Shown here piece by piece: positions 35,831 to 44,104 of a stretch of 64,000 bases of DNA. The stretch is from Stutzerimonas stutzeri (GTDB lineage Bacteria; Pseudomonadota; Gammaproteobacteria; Pseudomonadales; Pseudomonadaceae): NCBI RefSeq assembly GCF_024448985.1, contig NZ_JAMOII010000001.1, forward strand, positions 62,001-126,000, in the 5' to 3' direction. Under the pieces are notes generated by a model. That model was given only the letters and a program-made list of their open reading frames with translations, did not search any database and was not told the origin of the DNA. The position numbers and the translations under genes were made by a program. The first letter of the stretch is position 1. The number at the start of each line of letters is the position of its first letter.

Positions 35831-36464
35831 GGAATATCTGGCCGAGCCTTACCAGACCGCCGCCCAGCAAAGGGAGGCCAGTTTTCTCGGCATGTGGTTG
35901 TTTCTCGCCACCGAAATCATGATGTTTGGCGTGCTGTTTCTGGTCATCTATTACTACCGTCTGCAGCATCCCGCTGCGGTTGGCGAGGCGGTGCATCACC
36001 TGCATTCGATCCTGGCGGGCTTCAACAGCGCGCTGCTCCTGACCGGCAGCCTGTGCATGAGCCTGATGGTGCAGGCTTCGCGCCTCGGCAATTACCGGCG
36101 GGTGCAGCAGTTCCTGCTGCTTACGGCCTTCTTTGGCCTGGCCTTTCTGGCAGTGAAGTTTTTTGAGTACGGTTGGGAATACCGCGAAGGCCTGCTGCCC
36201 GGCATAGGCCCCGAGTCGCCGCTCAAAAACCTTGCTGCGCGGTTATTCATGAACATCTATTTCTTCGCCACCGCATTGCATGCGGTGCACGTGACGATTG
36301 CCGTGGTGATCGTGCTCGGCATGGTCGGGCGCATCCACTTCGCCCATATGAAACTGCCGGAGCGGGCGATCACGCTGGAGATGGTCGGTCTGTACTGGCA
36401 TCTGGTGGATGTGATCTGGATATTCCTTTACCCCTCGCTGTATCTGGTCGGGAGGGCAGCATGA
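35817..36464 (+). CDS. coxC: Cytochrome c oxidase subunit III
   Basis: 215 residues from ATG 35817 inside the end of coxA (14-base overlap). Five predicted helices follow a soluble start ([13 protein letters not shown]), with [35 protein letters not shown] and [19 protein letters not shown] typical of the five-helix subunit III of bacterial aa3/caa3 oxidases. It stabilises the proton-uptake side of subunit I. Its end overlaps the last gene by ATGA. Confidence 0.92.
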   Translation: MADREEYLAEPYQTAAQQREASFLGMWLFLATEIMMFGVLFLVIYYYRLQHPAAVGEAVHHLHSILAGFNSALLLTGSLCMSLMVQASRLGNYRRVQQFLLLTAFFGLAFLAVKFFEYGWEYREGLLPGIGPESPLKNLAARLFMNIYFFATALHAVHVTIAVVIVLGMVGRIHFAHMKLPERAITLEMVGLYWHLVDVIWIFLYPSLYLVGRAA

Positions 36465-36721
36465 AGGCGCGCAAGCTGTTGCTGATCTATGCCGGGTTGC
36501 TGGCACTGTTAGCGATCAGTGCGACGGTAGCTATTCAGTTTCCGCAGTGGGCGCTGCTGGCGCTGGTCTTTGCCGGTGGGCAAGCGATGCTGGTGCTGTT
36601 CGGCTTGGCCGAACTGGGTACGCATTCGCCGCTGGTGCGCTTCTTCGCCATGGGGGCGGGGTTCTGGCTGGTGTTCATGTTCACGCTTTCGCTGGCCGAT
36701 CTGCTGACGCGCGGGGGCTAG
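36461..36721 (+). CDS. coxD: Cytochrome c oxidase subunit IV (CyoD/CtaF-like)
   Basis: 86 residues, three predicted helices (LLLIYAGLLALLAISATVA, WALLALVFAGGQAMLVLFG, FFAMGAGFWLVFMFTLSLAD). Size, hydropathy and position at the end of the oxidase genes identify the small 'COX4_pro' subunit. It closes the act-cox unit. No T-rich terminator hairpin is visible within 60 bases. Confidence 0.85.
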   Translation: MKARKLLLIYAGLLALLAISATVAIQFPQWALLALVFAGGQAMLVLFGLAELGTHSPLVRFFAMGAGFWLVFMFTLSLADLLTRGG

Positions 36722-37181
36722 AGCGAAATACCGACATCCCTTTAGGTTCTTAGCGACCGATAGACCGACAGCAATTGGCCGATCACGGTTCTTCTCTGGC
36801 GAGTCGATAGACCGAACGCAATAGCCAATCGCCTAATTCCTTTGACGCTCAGCCACGTTATGACGGTGTTGCGTCGCGCCATGACCATCGAGGTCGGGCC
36901 GGAAAAACGCACCGGGTAGCCGCGCCCGCAGCGCAGGGCTTACCTGCGAGCGGGTTCATGACGGACTGAGGCGTGGCGCTAGTTTCGGAGTACGGATTTG
37001 CGCATGTAGGCGATGAGGCCGTGTTCAGCTTCAGCAAGCCGCACGTAACTGGGATACCCGGTAGGTTTGTTTAGCAGTGGGTGCAGTTGAATCATGACAA
37101 GCGGATGTGCGGTATCGGCTGAATGGGACATTACGGTCTTTAGCGAGGTCGGAAAAATGACTGCCATAGAGGAGTCAGTGA
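36722..37181. other. Intergenic spacer with a short tandem-like repeat
   Basis: Two imperfect copies of a 28-base unit beginning CGATAGACCGA lie at 36758-36785 and 36805-36833, 47 bases apart; they could be operator-like or degenerate. A 62-codon minus-strand frame (36979-37167) has no recognisable product and poor support. The 3' part should contain the promoter for the small protein at 37182. Confidence 0.4.
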
Positions 37182-37394
37182 ATGGCTAATAAACCTATTC
37201 ATCCCAGCGACAACAGCGACAACAGCACCAACAAACAAAACCCAAATAAAGGCACGTTGGGCGCTAACCGCCAGCATGACCAGGCCCAGGGCAATCGTGG
37301 CAAACAATTGAACCCCAACAGAAAAGCAGCAGCGACACGCTTTGGTTCATCATCGGCTGAAACCAGCGGAGCAGCATATGTCGACAAACGATGA
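37182..37394 (+). CDS. Small, highly hydrophilic protein
   Basis: 70 residues, rich in Asn, Gln, Ser, Lys and Gly (NPNKGTLGANRQHDQAQGNR), with no hydrophobic core and no cysteine, so probably intrinsically disordered. Such small Asn/Gln-rich proteins in pseudomonads are often stress or desiccation associated, but I cannot name the family. GAGGAG precedes ATG 37182. Its 3' end overlaps the start of the ExoD gene by 17 bases, so the two are likely co-translated. Confidence 0.65.
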   Translation: MANKPIHPSDNSDNSTNKQNPNKGTLGANRQHDQAQGNRGKQLNPNRKAAATRFGSSSAETSGAAYVDKR

Positions 37395-37977
37395 GCAGGA
37401 GCACGACTGTCTAGAGCAGGTAATCGACCGGATCATTAGCCTCGGCGAAGGAAAGCGCACCGTCGCGGTTGACGAAATCAAGAAGGCCATCGGTCAGCGA
37501 AGCTTCGGGCTTTTTCTATTCGTGCCAGCGATCCTTGAGATCAGCCCGGTCGGTGGCATTCCCGGCTTGCCTACTGTGCTGGCGCTAATCATCGTGCTTT
37601 TCGCGCTTCAGCTACTTATTGGTCGCCGGGAATTTTGGATTCCGGGCTTTATCGCGCGTCGCTCGGTGAAGAGCGATAAGCTTGAAAAGGGCCTGAATAA
37701 AGTTCGACCAGTCGTTCGTTGGCTGGACAGGATCAGCCGCAAACGACTGCCCTGGGCGACCGGAAGCGGTTTTTTGAAGATTATTGCAGCCACTTGCATA
37801 GTATTGGCGGCGTCGGTTCCACCGCTTGAGCTCCTGCCGTTCGCCAGTACTGCGCCTTTCTCGGCGATCTGCCTGTTTGGCTTAGGTATTACCACGCGCG
37901 ACGGCGCTCTGATCTTGCTGGGTCTGAGCGTTGCGGTTGGTGCGTTTGTGCTTCTCGGAACGGGCTTTATCGGCTGA
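37378..37977 (+). CDS. ExoD-family membrane protein
   Basis: 199 residues from ATG 37378. A short soluble start leads to a membrane domain with FGLFLFVPAILEISPVGGIP, LPTVLALIIVLFALQLLIG and REFWIPGFIARRSV, the hallmark blocks of ExoD. A second helix pair near the end has FSAICLFGLGITTRDG. ExoD was first linked to exopolysaccharide production and alkaline tolerance in rhizobia; its molecular role is still unclear. Overlaps the preceding small gene. Confidence 0.88.
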   Translation: MSTNDEQEHDCLEQVIDRIISLGEGKRTVAVDEIKKAIGQRSFGLFLFVPAILEISPVGGIPGLPTVLALIIVLFALQLLIGRREFWIPGFIARRSVKSDKLEKGLNKVRPVVRWLDRISRKRLPWATGSGFLKIIAATCIVLAASVPPLELLPFASTAPFSAICLFGLGITTRDGALILLGLSVAVGAFVLLGTGFIG

Positions 37978-38058
37978 TCGTTTCGGGTCTTCGAATGGTT
38001 GCGGTGTGGTTACTACTGCGGAGGAGTTGGACCGATTGGAGCTGTAAGCTCTGGCCCC

Positions 38059-38319
38059 TCATTCCGAACAAATTAGTCGGTCTGAAAACAGCTCGACGTA
38101 GTGCTCCGTTGCTTTCGCAAGAAACCGCTCGAATGAGGCGTTCAGATATTTAGCGAGATCGCGTGCAAGAGCTTCGTCGTGACTGAGCGCCAAGCGAATT
38201 TGCGCGGGCAGCTTGGGGTTGGCCGCGAAATGCTTCGGAAAGGTGAGGTAATACTGGAATCCAGTTTTGGCTTGATAAACGAGGTGTGGGACACCTGTTT
38301 TGCTTTGGCGCTTGGACAT
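38059..38319 (-). pseudogene. Amino-terminal stub of a phage-type integrase
   Basis: 86 residues starting MSKRQSKTGVPHLVYQAKTG, with YYLTFPKHF and IRLALSHDEALARDLAKYLN. This resembles the amino-terminal arm-binding region of tyrosine recombinases that begin with a 'short hairpin plus SL-T-d--eA' module. A full integrase needs about 300 more residues with the R-H-R-Y active site; none is encoded beyond the stop. An inverted repeat (38380-38408) lies just upstream. I read it as the scar of a lost integrative element. Confidence 0.5.
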
Positions 38320-38379
38320 GATGGCATACTTTTGGATTCACAGACGGACTGTGAATAATCCAATGCCATCAAATCTGGC

Positions 38380-38408
38380 CTGAAACCCGCGTTATAGACG
38401 GGTTTCAG
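38380..38408. repeat. Inverted repeat (10-bp stem) upstream of the integrase stub
   Basis: CTGAAACCCG, 9-base loop, CGGGTTTCAG. No T tract. It lies where an attachment site or integrase operator would be expected, or it may be a terminator of an older gene. Confidence 0.5.
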
Positions 38409-38568
38409 TATTGAATTGGTGGGCCGGGGTCACCTGATATGGGCACGTAAATGCCTGATTTGTAACGGGTTTGCTAACTTTAAAATATCATGGGATACAT
38501 GTAGGGATACATTCTCACGGCCGCTGTGACTGTTTTCAGCTTTCCAGACGGCTGTCGAGATCAAGCAT

Positions 38569-38898
38569 CTATGACTTTAGATGCTTGGCTGGATGCGCCC
38601 GTTTCCCAAGCGAAGTCAATCCGTCGTCCAGTCTTGATTCGGAAGTTCGTATGTCAGGCGTCTGTTTCGGTGGGTCCATCATGAGGCCGGAGCGACAACT
38701 CCCGTCACGCAGCATGAAGCAGTAGAAATTATTAACGTACGCCAGATCTTCCGGAGCATCTGTTTCGTCTTTAGCTGGTGGCTCTTGATTGATCGCGGCA
38801 CGGCGGCGCTGTCTGTTGCGCTGCCGGTAACTCAACAGCAGGCCGAGTGAGACAAAGCCGAGGGTCAGGAAAACGGGTACTAGCGTGAGAATGTTCAT
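38569..38898 (-). CDS. Small membrane-anchored hypothetical protein
   Basis: 109 residues. One amino-terminal helix (MNILTLVPVFLTLGFVSLGL) leads to a very basic stretch (RQRNRQRRR) and a soluble tail with NFYCFMLRDGSCRSGLMMDP. The positive-inside rule places the tail in the cytoplasm. A GGAA site precedes ATG 38898. I do not recognise a family. The neighbourhood is AT-richer, consistent with acquired DNA. Confidence 0.5.
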   Translation of the reverse strand: MNILTLVPVFLTLGFVSLGLLLSYRQRNRQRRRAAINQEPPAKDETDAPEDLAYVNNFYCFMLRDGSCRSGLMMDPPKQTPDIRTSESRLDDGLTSLGKRAHPAKHLKS

Positions 38899-38947
38899 GA
38901 TGTTTCCGATGATTCCATGCGACGGTTATGGCGCGCATCAGTTTTTC

Positions 38948-39226
38948 CTAAGCCATGCTAGCCCTGCTGGTCTTCAATGCCTGTATGTCCGAGTCGGGTA
39001 TGACTGCTGGCAAGGCATCTGAACCGGCGTCGAATGTTGCGAAGTGAAATTGGATGCCTTTCTTGTCTTTATAGTAAACCTCAGCAGGCTTGTGGCCGGC
39101 TTGATTGGCGTTAGTTGACGACCGTTCGAGATGTTTCGGTGAGTCTGTGTCATTAACGCGGTGTCGAGGAGTGCTGAGGAATCGTCGTCTTCGGATGTTT
39201 GTCAAAACGCAGGTGTGAGAGCTCAC
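38948..39226 (-). CDS. Possible small hypothetical protein
   Basis: A 92-codon open frame. The most protein-like part is the carboxy-terminal half (PAEVYYKDKKGIQFHFATFD..LPAVIPDSDIQALK). The start is uncertain: no good ribosome site precedes the first ATG and the first 30 codons look like non-coding sequence. It could be the 3' end of a degraded gene. Confidence 0.3.
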   Translation of the reverse strand: MSSHTCVLTNIRRRRFLSTPRHRVNDTDSPKHLERSSTNANQAGHKPAEVYYKDKKGIQFHFATFDAGSDALPAVIPDSDIQALKTSRASMA

Positions 39227-39325
39227 CGTTCATGCTGTGGATGAAGTGATCCCCTACCTGCGCCCCGGTTGCCCAGATCGGTGCTAGTCGTACCCGCAGA
39301 AACGTTTTTCATGGGCTGGTTTGAG

Positions 39326-39359
39326 TGGATACCAACTTGGATACCGCCCTTTGGATACC
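39326..39359. repeat. Three copies of TGGATACC
   Basis: TGGATACC occurs at 39326, 39338 and 39352, spaced 12 and 14 bases, in a gene-free stretch (39227-39598). Similar GGGATACA repeats occur at about 38492-38510 near the integrase stub. They could be arm-type integrase sites or a repeated operator. Confidence 0.45.
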
Positions 39360-39368
39360 ACTGACCTA

Positions 39369-39471
39369 CTAACGCTAAGCGCAGGGAGAGCTAACCCGCC
39401 GCTGGTGCGAAAATGCACGTATGCAAGCTAGTGCGCATGATGGTTCAACGTTGCGTACCACGCTATTCGAA
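39369..39471. repeat. Dispersed repeat, copy 1 (left flank of the Liv cluster)
   Basis: About 103 bases that match 50299-50404 in the same orientation, with long identical blocks such as GCTAACCCGCCGCTGGTGCG, AATGCACG and GTTGCGTACCA, both ending TTCGAA. Internal short inverted repeats (GTGC/GCAC type) suggest a folded element. No open frame. Confidence 0.8.
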
Positions 39472-39598
39472 CTGGCTTACGCCGGGCGTCTCCTTGTTTG
39501 TAAGCGTCCCCTTAATACCCTATGAAGGCCATCCAGTAGCCAACGCCGCTCGGCAGCGCTGGACTTGCTCATCGGATAGCGGTTCGCTGTGATCAGCC

Positions 39599-40768
39599 TT
39601 AGAGGATGCTGCGATAGATCGCCTCGACGTCCGCCCGGGACATATCTGCAGGGTTGCTGTCGATCAGGCGGCGAATGCTAGTCACCACTTCGTCGGCCAT
39701 GGACGCAATCGCCGATTCGGGGATGTCCAGCTGCGACAGCCGCGTCTCCAGCCCGGAGCAGGCCACCAGGCGCTCGATCTCGCTGACAAAGGCAGAGGCG
39801 GCCGCGTGTTCGTCATCGAACCGGCCGCCGAGCAGGTGGCCGGCCAGTTCGGCGTAGAGCGGCTGCGCAGCGGGCAGGTTGAAGCGAATCACAGGTGCCA
39901 TCACCAGCGCGTTGGAATGCCCGTGGGGAATGTGAAAGCGCGCGCCCAACGGGTAGGCCAGCCCATGGATAGCCGCGACCGAGGCGTTGACGAAGGCGAT
40001 GCCTGCCATCAAAGAGCCCTGCAGCATTGCCGAACGGGCGGCAAGGTCGTTGCCATCGGCGATGACCCGCTCCAGGTTCTGTCCCAGCAGGCGAATCGCT
40101 GTGGTGGCGAGCCCGTCTGAGAGCGGGTTTTTGCGGGTGCGACTGGTATAGGCCTCGATGGCATGCACCATGGCGTCGAGCCCGGTGGCGGCGGTGACCA
40201 CCGGCGGCAGGCCGAGGGTCAGGCGCGGATCGAGCAGCGCGATGTCAGGCAGCAGTTGCGGCGCGTAGACGGCCTTCTTCTGGCCCGCATCGTCAGTCAC
40301 CACCGAAACCCAGGTCACTTCAGAGCCGGTACCGGCGGTGGTGGGTAGCAGGATCAGTGGCACCCGCTGGCCGGTCGCCTGGTCGGTGCCGTACATCGCC
40401 TCCAGCGGTTGTTCGCTGTTGATCATCAGTGCGACCAGTTTGGCGGTGTCCAGCGAGCTGCCACCTCCGAGGCCCAGCACACCATCGGCCTTAAACGCGC
40501 GTGCTTTTGTGGCGGCTTGCCGGATGACCTCGGCGGGCGGGTCGGCACTCACGTCGCTGAATAGCTCGACGGTGCAGCCGGCTCCTTCCAGGGCCTTGCG
40601 AGCCTGGTCGGCGAAGCCCAGGCGCACGATACCCGGGTCGCACACGATGAGCACCCGGCGAGCGTCGAGCTCGGCCATGAGCTCGCCGGCGCGGGCCAAC
40701 GCACCGGCCTCGCAGATGATGCGTGGAACGCTGCGAAATTGGTAGCTAGCGGTATCTGACGGAGACAT
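39599..40768 (-). CDS. Iron-containing (group III) alcohol dehydrogenase
   Basis: 389 residues with the two-domain fold of the Fe-ADH family: GGGSSLDTAKLVALM (NAD binding), LPTTAGTGSEVTWVSVVTD, and metal ligands in TGLDAMVHAIEAYTS (Asp and His), AIHGLAYPLGARFHIPHGHSN (two His). It oxidises an alcohol to an aldehyde, or the reverse, with NAD and Fe or Zn. It is the last gene of the Liv-type transport operon, 9 bases after livF, so the imported compound is probably an alcohol or is converted through one. Related proteins serve in ethanol, butanol and polyol catabolism in pseudomonads. Confidence 0.92.
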   Translation of the reverse strand: MSPSDTASYQFRSVPRIICEAGALARAGELMAELDARRVLIVCDPGIVRLGFADQARKALEGAGCTVELFSDVSADPPAEVIRQAATKARAFKADGVLGLGGGSSLDTAKLVALMINSEQPLEAMYGTDQATGQRVPLILLPTTAGTGSEVTWVSVVTDDAGQKKAVYAPQLLPDIALLDPRLTLGLPPVVTAATGLDAMVHAIEAYTSRTRKNPLSDGLATTAIRLLGQNLERVIADGNDLAARSAMLQGSLMAGIAFVNASVAAIHGLAYPLGARFHIPHGHSNALVMAPVIRFNLPAAQPLYAELAGHLLGGRFDDEHAAASAFVSEIERLVACSGLETRLSQLDIPESAIASMADEVVTSIRRLIDSNPADMSRADVEAIYRSIL

Positions 40769-40777
40769 GGAGGTACC

Positions 40778-41425
40778 TCAGTGGGGAGTGATGGCGCCAC
40801 GTTCGATGCGGTAAGCGGCATCGACGAGGTCTGCAGTGTGGGTCTGGTCCGATTCGGAGATGAGCACGCATAGGCCCTGTTCGCCGAGCTGCGCGATCAC
40901 CTCGCCGAGTCGCCGTGAAAGCACCGGCGCGACCCCCTCGAAGGGCTCGTCCAGCAGCAGGAGCTTCTGCCCGGGCATCAGCGCACGCGCCAGGGCCACC
41001 AGCTTCTGCTGTCCGCCGGACAGCTGCATGGCGCGGCGGTCACGGTACTGAGCGATCTCGGGCAACAGGCTGTAAACCCACTCCAGGCGCTCGCGACTGC
41101 CAGGCAGGCGGTTGGCCCAGACCGGCATCAGGATGTTCTCTTCGACAGTCAGCGACGGAATCAGCCGGCGGTCCTCCGGCATGTAGCTGATGCCGCTGGC
41201 GGCACGGGTATGTGCCGGTCGGGGCAGCAACTCGCTGTCGCCGAAACGGATGGAGCCGGCGTCGGCCTCGATCAGGCCCATGATGCTCCGGATCAGCGTG
41301 GTCTTGCCTGCGCCGTTGTGGCCGATCAGGCCAACCATCTGGCCGGTCTCCACCGATAGCGACACGTCGCGCAGGATCGGCACGGACTCGATCGAGACAT
41401 TTAGTCCTGTAATGCTCAGGCTCAT
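40778..41425 (-). CDS. Branched-chain-type ABC transporter ATP-binding protein (LivF-like)
   Basis: 215 residues, one ABC domain: Walker A GHNGAGKTTLIRS, signature LSGGQQKLVALARAL, Walker B LLLLDEPFEGVAP, and a switch His region. It is shorter than many LivF proteins (about 235) but complete. With the LivG-like protein it forms the ATPase pair of a high-affinity hydrophobic amino acid / amide family (HAAT) importer. Overlaps the LivG-like gene by ATGA. Confidence 0.93.
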   Translation of the reverse strand: MSLSITGLNVSIESVPILRDVSLSVETGQMVGLIGHNGAGKTTLIRSIMGLIEADAGSIRFGDSELLPRPAHTRAASGISYMPEDRRLIPSLTVEENILMPVWANRLPGSRERLEWVYSLLPEIAQYRDRRAMQLSGGQQKLVALARALMPGQKLLLLDEPFEGVAPVLSRRLGEVIAQLGEQGLCVLISESDQTHTADLVDAAYRIERGAITPH

Positions 41426-42192
41426 ACGCTAGCCCCCCGCTTTGCATGATCCTGGCCAGTCACTAGTTCACGGACCTTGTCGTTGTCGAGGACGGCATCT
41501 GGCGTGCCGTCGGCGATGATCTCGCCGCTGTAGAAAGCGAGGATGCGCGTCACGTAGCGACGCACCACATCCATGTCGTGCTCGACGAACAGCACCGTCA
41601 CGCCATAGTGTTTAACCACCGCCATCACCGTATCCATCAGCGAGGTCTTCTCTTCGGAGCTGACGCCACTTGTGGGTTCGTCGAGGAGCAGCATCTGCGG
41701 CTCGCCGATCAGCGCCATGGCGATGTCGATCAGCTTGCGCACACCCTGCGGAACGGCTGTCACTTGCGTGTCGCGCCAGTCGCTTATGGAAAACTCATTG
41801 AGAATCGCCTCGGCACGGGCAATCCGCACGGTACTGCGCACCGGCCGCAGCACCGACGGACGCGGGCTCTCGGCGGCGGTCAGGGCGATCAGCAGGTTGT
41901 CCAGCACCGACAGAGCCGGGAACAGCTGCGCCACTTGGAACGAGCGGGCCATGCCTGCCCGGGTGATGGCGCGTGGCGTGTGGCCGAGAATAGATTTGCC
42001 GTTGAACAGGATCTCCCCGCGTGAGGGCGGCAGATAGCCGGTGACCATGTTGATGAAGGTGGTTTTGCCGGCGCCGTTGGAGCCGATCACGCCGACCACC
42101 TCGCCCTTGTCGATACGGACCGAGAGATCCTTGGCCGCGGTCACCGCACCGAACTCCTTGCACAGCGAGCGGGTTTCCAAGATGCAGGTCAT
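41422..42192 (-). CDS. Branched-chain-type ABC transporter ATP-binding protein (LivG-like)
   Basis: 256 residues: Walker A GSNGAGKTTFINMVTGYL, a degenerate signature VPQGVRKLIDIAMAL in place of LSGGQ, Walker B MLLLDEPTSGVS and the HAAT-specific carboxy-terminal region FYSGEIIADGTPDAVL. Such altered signature motifs are common in LivG. It powers import together with the LivF-like subunit. Overlaps livM and livF by ATGA at both ends. Confidence 0.93.
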   Translation of the reverse strand: MTCILETRSLCKEFGAVTAAKDLSVRIDKGEVVGVIGSNGAGKTTFINMVTGYLPPSRGEILFNGKSILGHTPRAITRAGMARSFQVAQLFPALSVLDNLLIALTAAESPRPSVLRPVRSTVRIARAEAILNEFSISDWRDTQVTAVPQGVRKLIDIAMALIGEPQMLLLDEPTSGVSSEEKTSLMDTVMAVVKHYGVTVLFVEHDMDVVRRYVTRILAFYSGEIIADGTPDAVLDNDKVRELVTGQDHAKRGASV

Positions 42193-43133
42193 GCTGCGCT
42201 ACCTCCGTTGCGACGGGCGAACAGGCTCCACAGTCCCTTCGGCAGGAACACGATGATGGCCAGCAGGGTGAAGCCGAGAATCATCTGCCAGAAATGCGGT
42301 ACCAGCTCGATGGCATAGGTACGCACCACGGCGAATAGCACCGCGGCGATGAATGGCGCGGCGACATGCGCGGTACCGCCCAGTAGGGCGATGAATATGA
42401 ACTCGCCCGAAGTGGTCCAATAGGCCATCTCGGGGTCGACATGGCCGGCGGCCAGCGCCGTTAACCCTCCACCGAGGGCGGACACCGCTGCCGCGGCGAC
42501 GTAGTTCATGTAAAGGATCCAGCGTGGCGACAGCCCCAGGTACTCCACGCGGACCTCATTCTCGCGAATGGCCTCGCAGACCGCCCCGGCGCCGCTGCGC
42601 ATGTAGCGGTGTAGGAGGATGGCCAGCACCAACGCACAGACACAAGTCAGCAGGAACACGCCCTGGGCCGACTGGCTGCCCTCCGGAACCCAGCCGAACA
42701 GCGACCAGCTGGTGACATTGAAGCCGTCTGTGCTGCCCAGGCCGTGGCTCTTGACCAGCACGCCGAACAGGATCATCGAGAAAGCCAGCGTCAGCATGGC
42801 GAAGAAGATGTCGCGGTAGCGGGTCAGCAGCAGGCCGAGCACCATCGCTACCAGCACCGAGCAACCGACGCCGAGTAACAGCAGCACCGGCAATTCGGTG
42901 ATCTGCAGGAACTGCCCTCCCATCCCCACGGCATAACCGCCGATGCAATAGAACAGCCCCTGGCCGAATGTGACCAGGCCGGCGCGCATCTGCATCACCA
43001 CGCCCTGCACCACCAGCCCCTTTGCCAACGCGATGGTCAGTAGGAACACCAACCATTGCGGGGCGATAAACCCGCCGAGCATCAGCGCGACGGCCACCGC
43101 AAGGAGAACCCACTCAGTCTTGTCCAATCGCAT
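42189..43133 (-). CDS. Branched-chain-type ABC transporter permease (LivM-like)
   Basis: 314 residues with about eight to ten helices (EWVLLAVAVALMLGGFIAP, LLLGVGCSVLVAMVLGLLL, FAVVRTYAIELVPHFWQMIL). The conserved permease block AIRENEVRVEYLGLSPRWIL is the EAA-like loop that contacts the ATPase. It forms the heterodimeric pore with the LivH-like subunit. Starts within one base of the LivH-like stop. Confidence 0.92.
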   Translation of the reverse strand: MRLDKTEWVLLAVAVALMLGGFIAPQWLVFLLTIALAKGLVVQGVVMQMRAGLVTFGQGLFYCIGGYAVGMGGQFLQITELPVLLLLGVGCSVLVAMVLGLLLTRYRDIFFAMLTLAFSMILFGVLVKSHGLGSTDGFNVTSWSLFGWVPEGSQSAQGVFLLTCVCALVLAILLHRYMRSGAGAVCEAIRENEVRVEYLGLSPRWILYMNYVAAAAVSALGGGLTALAAGHVDPEMAYWTTSGEFIFIALLGGTAHVAAPFIAAVLFAVVRTYAIELVPHFWQMILGFTLLAIIVFLPKGLWSLFARRNGGSAA

Positions 43134-44032
43134 CAGATTTTCCTCGCGAGCGTGCGGCCGAACAGGCCTTGTGGACGGACCGCCAGCACCAGCGACATCA
43201 CGCCATAGATGACGAACAACTCGAACTCGGGCGCGTAGTGCACCGCCGCCGCACGGCTCAGGCCGACCAGCAGTGCGCCCACCGCGGCGCCCTCGATGCT
43301 ACCCAGGCCGCCGATCACTACCACGGCGAAGGCCAGCACGATCACTTCGATGCCGATGCCTGGCACCACCGAGATCGCCGGCGCGGTCAGCGCCCCGGCC
43401 AGCGCGCCAAGGGTAGTGCCAATGACGAAAGTGATAGTGAACATGCGCCGCACGTTCACGCCCATAGCTTCGGCGATTTCCCGGTCATGAATCACGGCGC
43501 GCAGCAGCGTGCCCATGTTGGTGCGCTCGAGCCAGGCCCAGAGGCCCCCGCCGAGTACGAGCGAGACGCCGACCAGCGCCAGGTCGTAATTGGAGACCTT
43601 CAGGCCGCCCAACGCGCTACGACCCATCTCGGCGTAGGGCTGGTAGGCGAAATAGGGGTTGACTCCCCAGACGAGTTTCATCGCGTCTTCGAGGATCAGC
43701 AGCAGGGCATAGGTGATGATCACCATCAGCACTTCATCGCGGCCGTACATCAGCCGCAGCAGGCCGCGCTCGACGATCAGCCCCACCACCATCCCGGCGA
43801 CCAGGGCGCAGCCGAGCAGCAGCAGGTAGCTGACCCAGACCGGGCCGTCGCCATTGTTGAAATACCAGCCGACCAGCGATGCGGCGCAGTAGGCACCGAT
43901 CGCGTAGAAGCTGCCGTGGGCCATGTTGAGGATGCGCATGACCCCGTAGATCACCGTCAGCCCTGCGGCGACAAGGAACAGCCACGAGGCGTAAATGGTG
44001 CCGTCGATCAGCACCGCATAGAAACTAATCAT
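43133..44032 (-). CDS. Branched-chain-type ABC transporter permease (LivH-like)
   Basis: 299 residues, about eight helices. Family blocks are GLTVIYGVMRILNMAHGSFY near the start, LLRAVIHDREIAEAMGVNVR (coupling loop) and VVIGGLGSIEGAAVGALLVG near the end. It pairs with the LivM-like permease. A 72-base gap separates it from the binding-protein gene upstream. Confidence 0.92.
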   Translation of the reverse strand: MISFYAVLIDGTIYASWLFLVAAGLTVIYGVMRILNMAHGSFYAIGAYCAASLVGWYFNNGDGPVWVSYLLLLGCALVAGMVVGLIVERGLLRLMYGRDEVLMVIITYALLLILEDAMKLVWGVNPYFAYQPYAEMGRSALGGLKVSNYDLALVGVSLVLGGGLWAWLERTNMGTLLRAVIHDREIAEAMGVNVRRMFTITFVIGTTLGALAGALTAPAISVVPGIGIEVIVLAFAVVVIGGLGSIEGAAVGALLVGLSRAAAVHYAPEFELFVIYGVMSLVLAVRPQGLFGRTLARKI

Positions 44033-44104
44033 GTCGGGATTCCAAGCTTGGGAAAGGGCCCGGGCGCTAGCACCCGCGGCCCATGGTTCACCGGCGTGGT
44101 GGGG

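Noticed and set aside
36758-36833. Two spaced copies as a CRISPR-like array
   Set aside because: Only two imperfect copies, with no further repeats and no cas genes.
36979-37167. 62-codon minus-strand frame
   Set aside because: No ribosome site, no domain, and it lies in the likely promoter region of the small gene at 37182.
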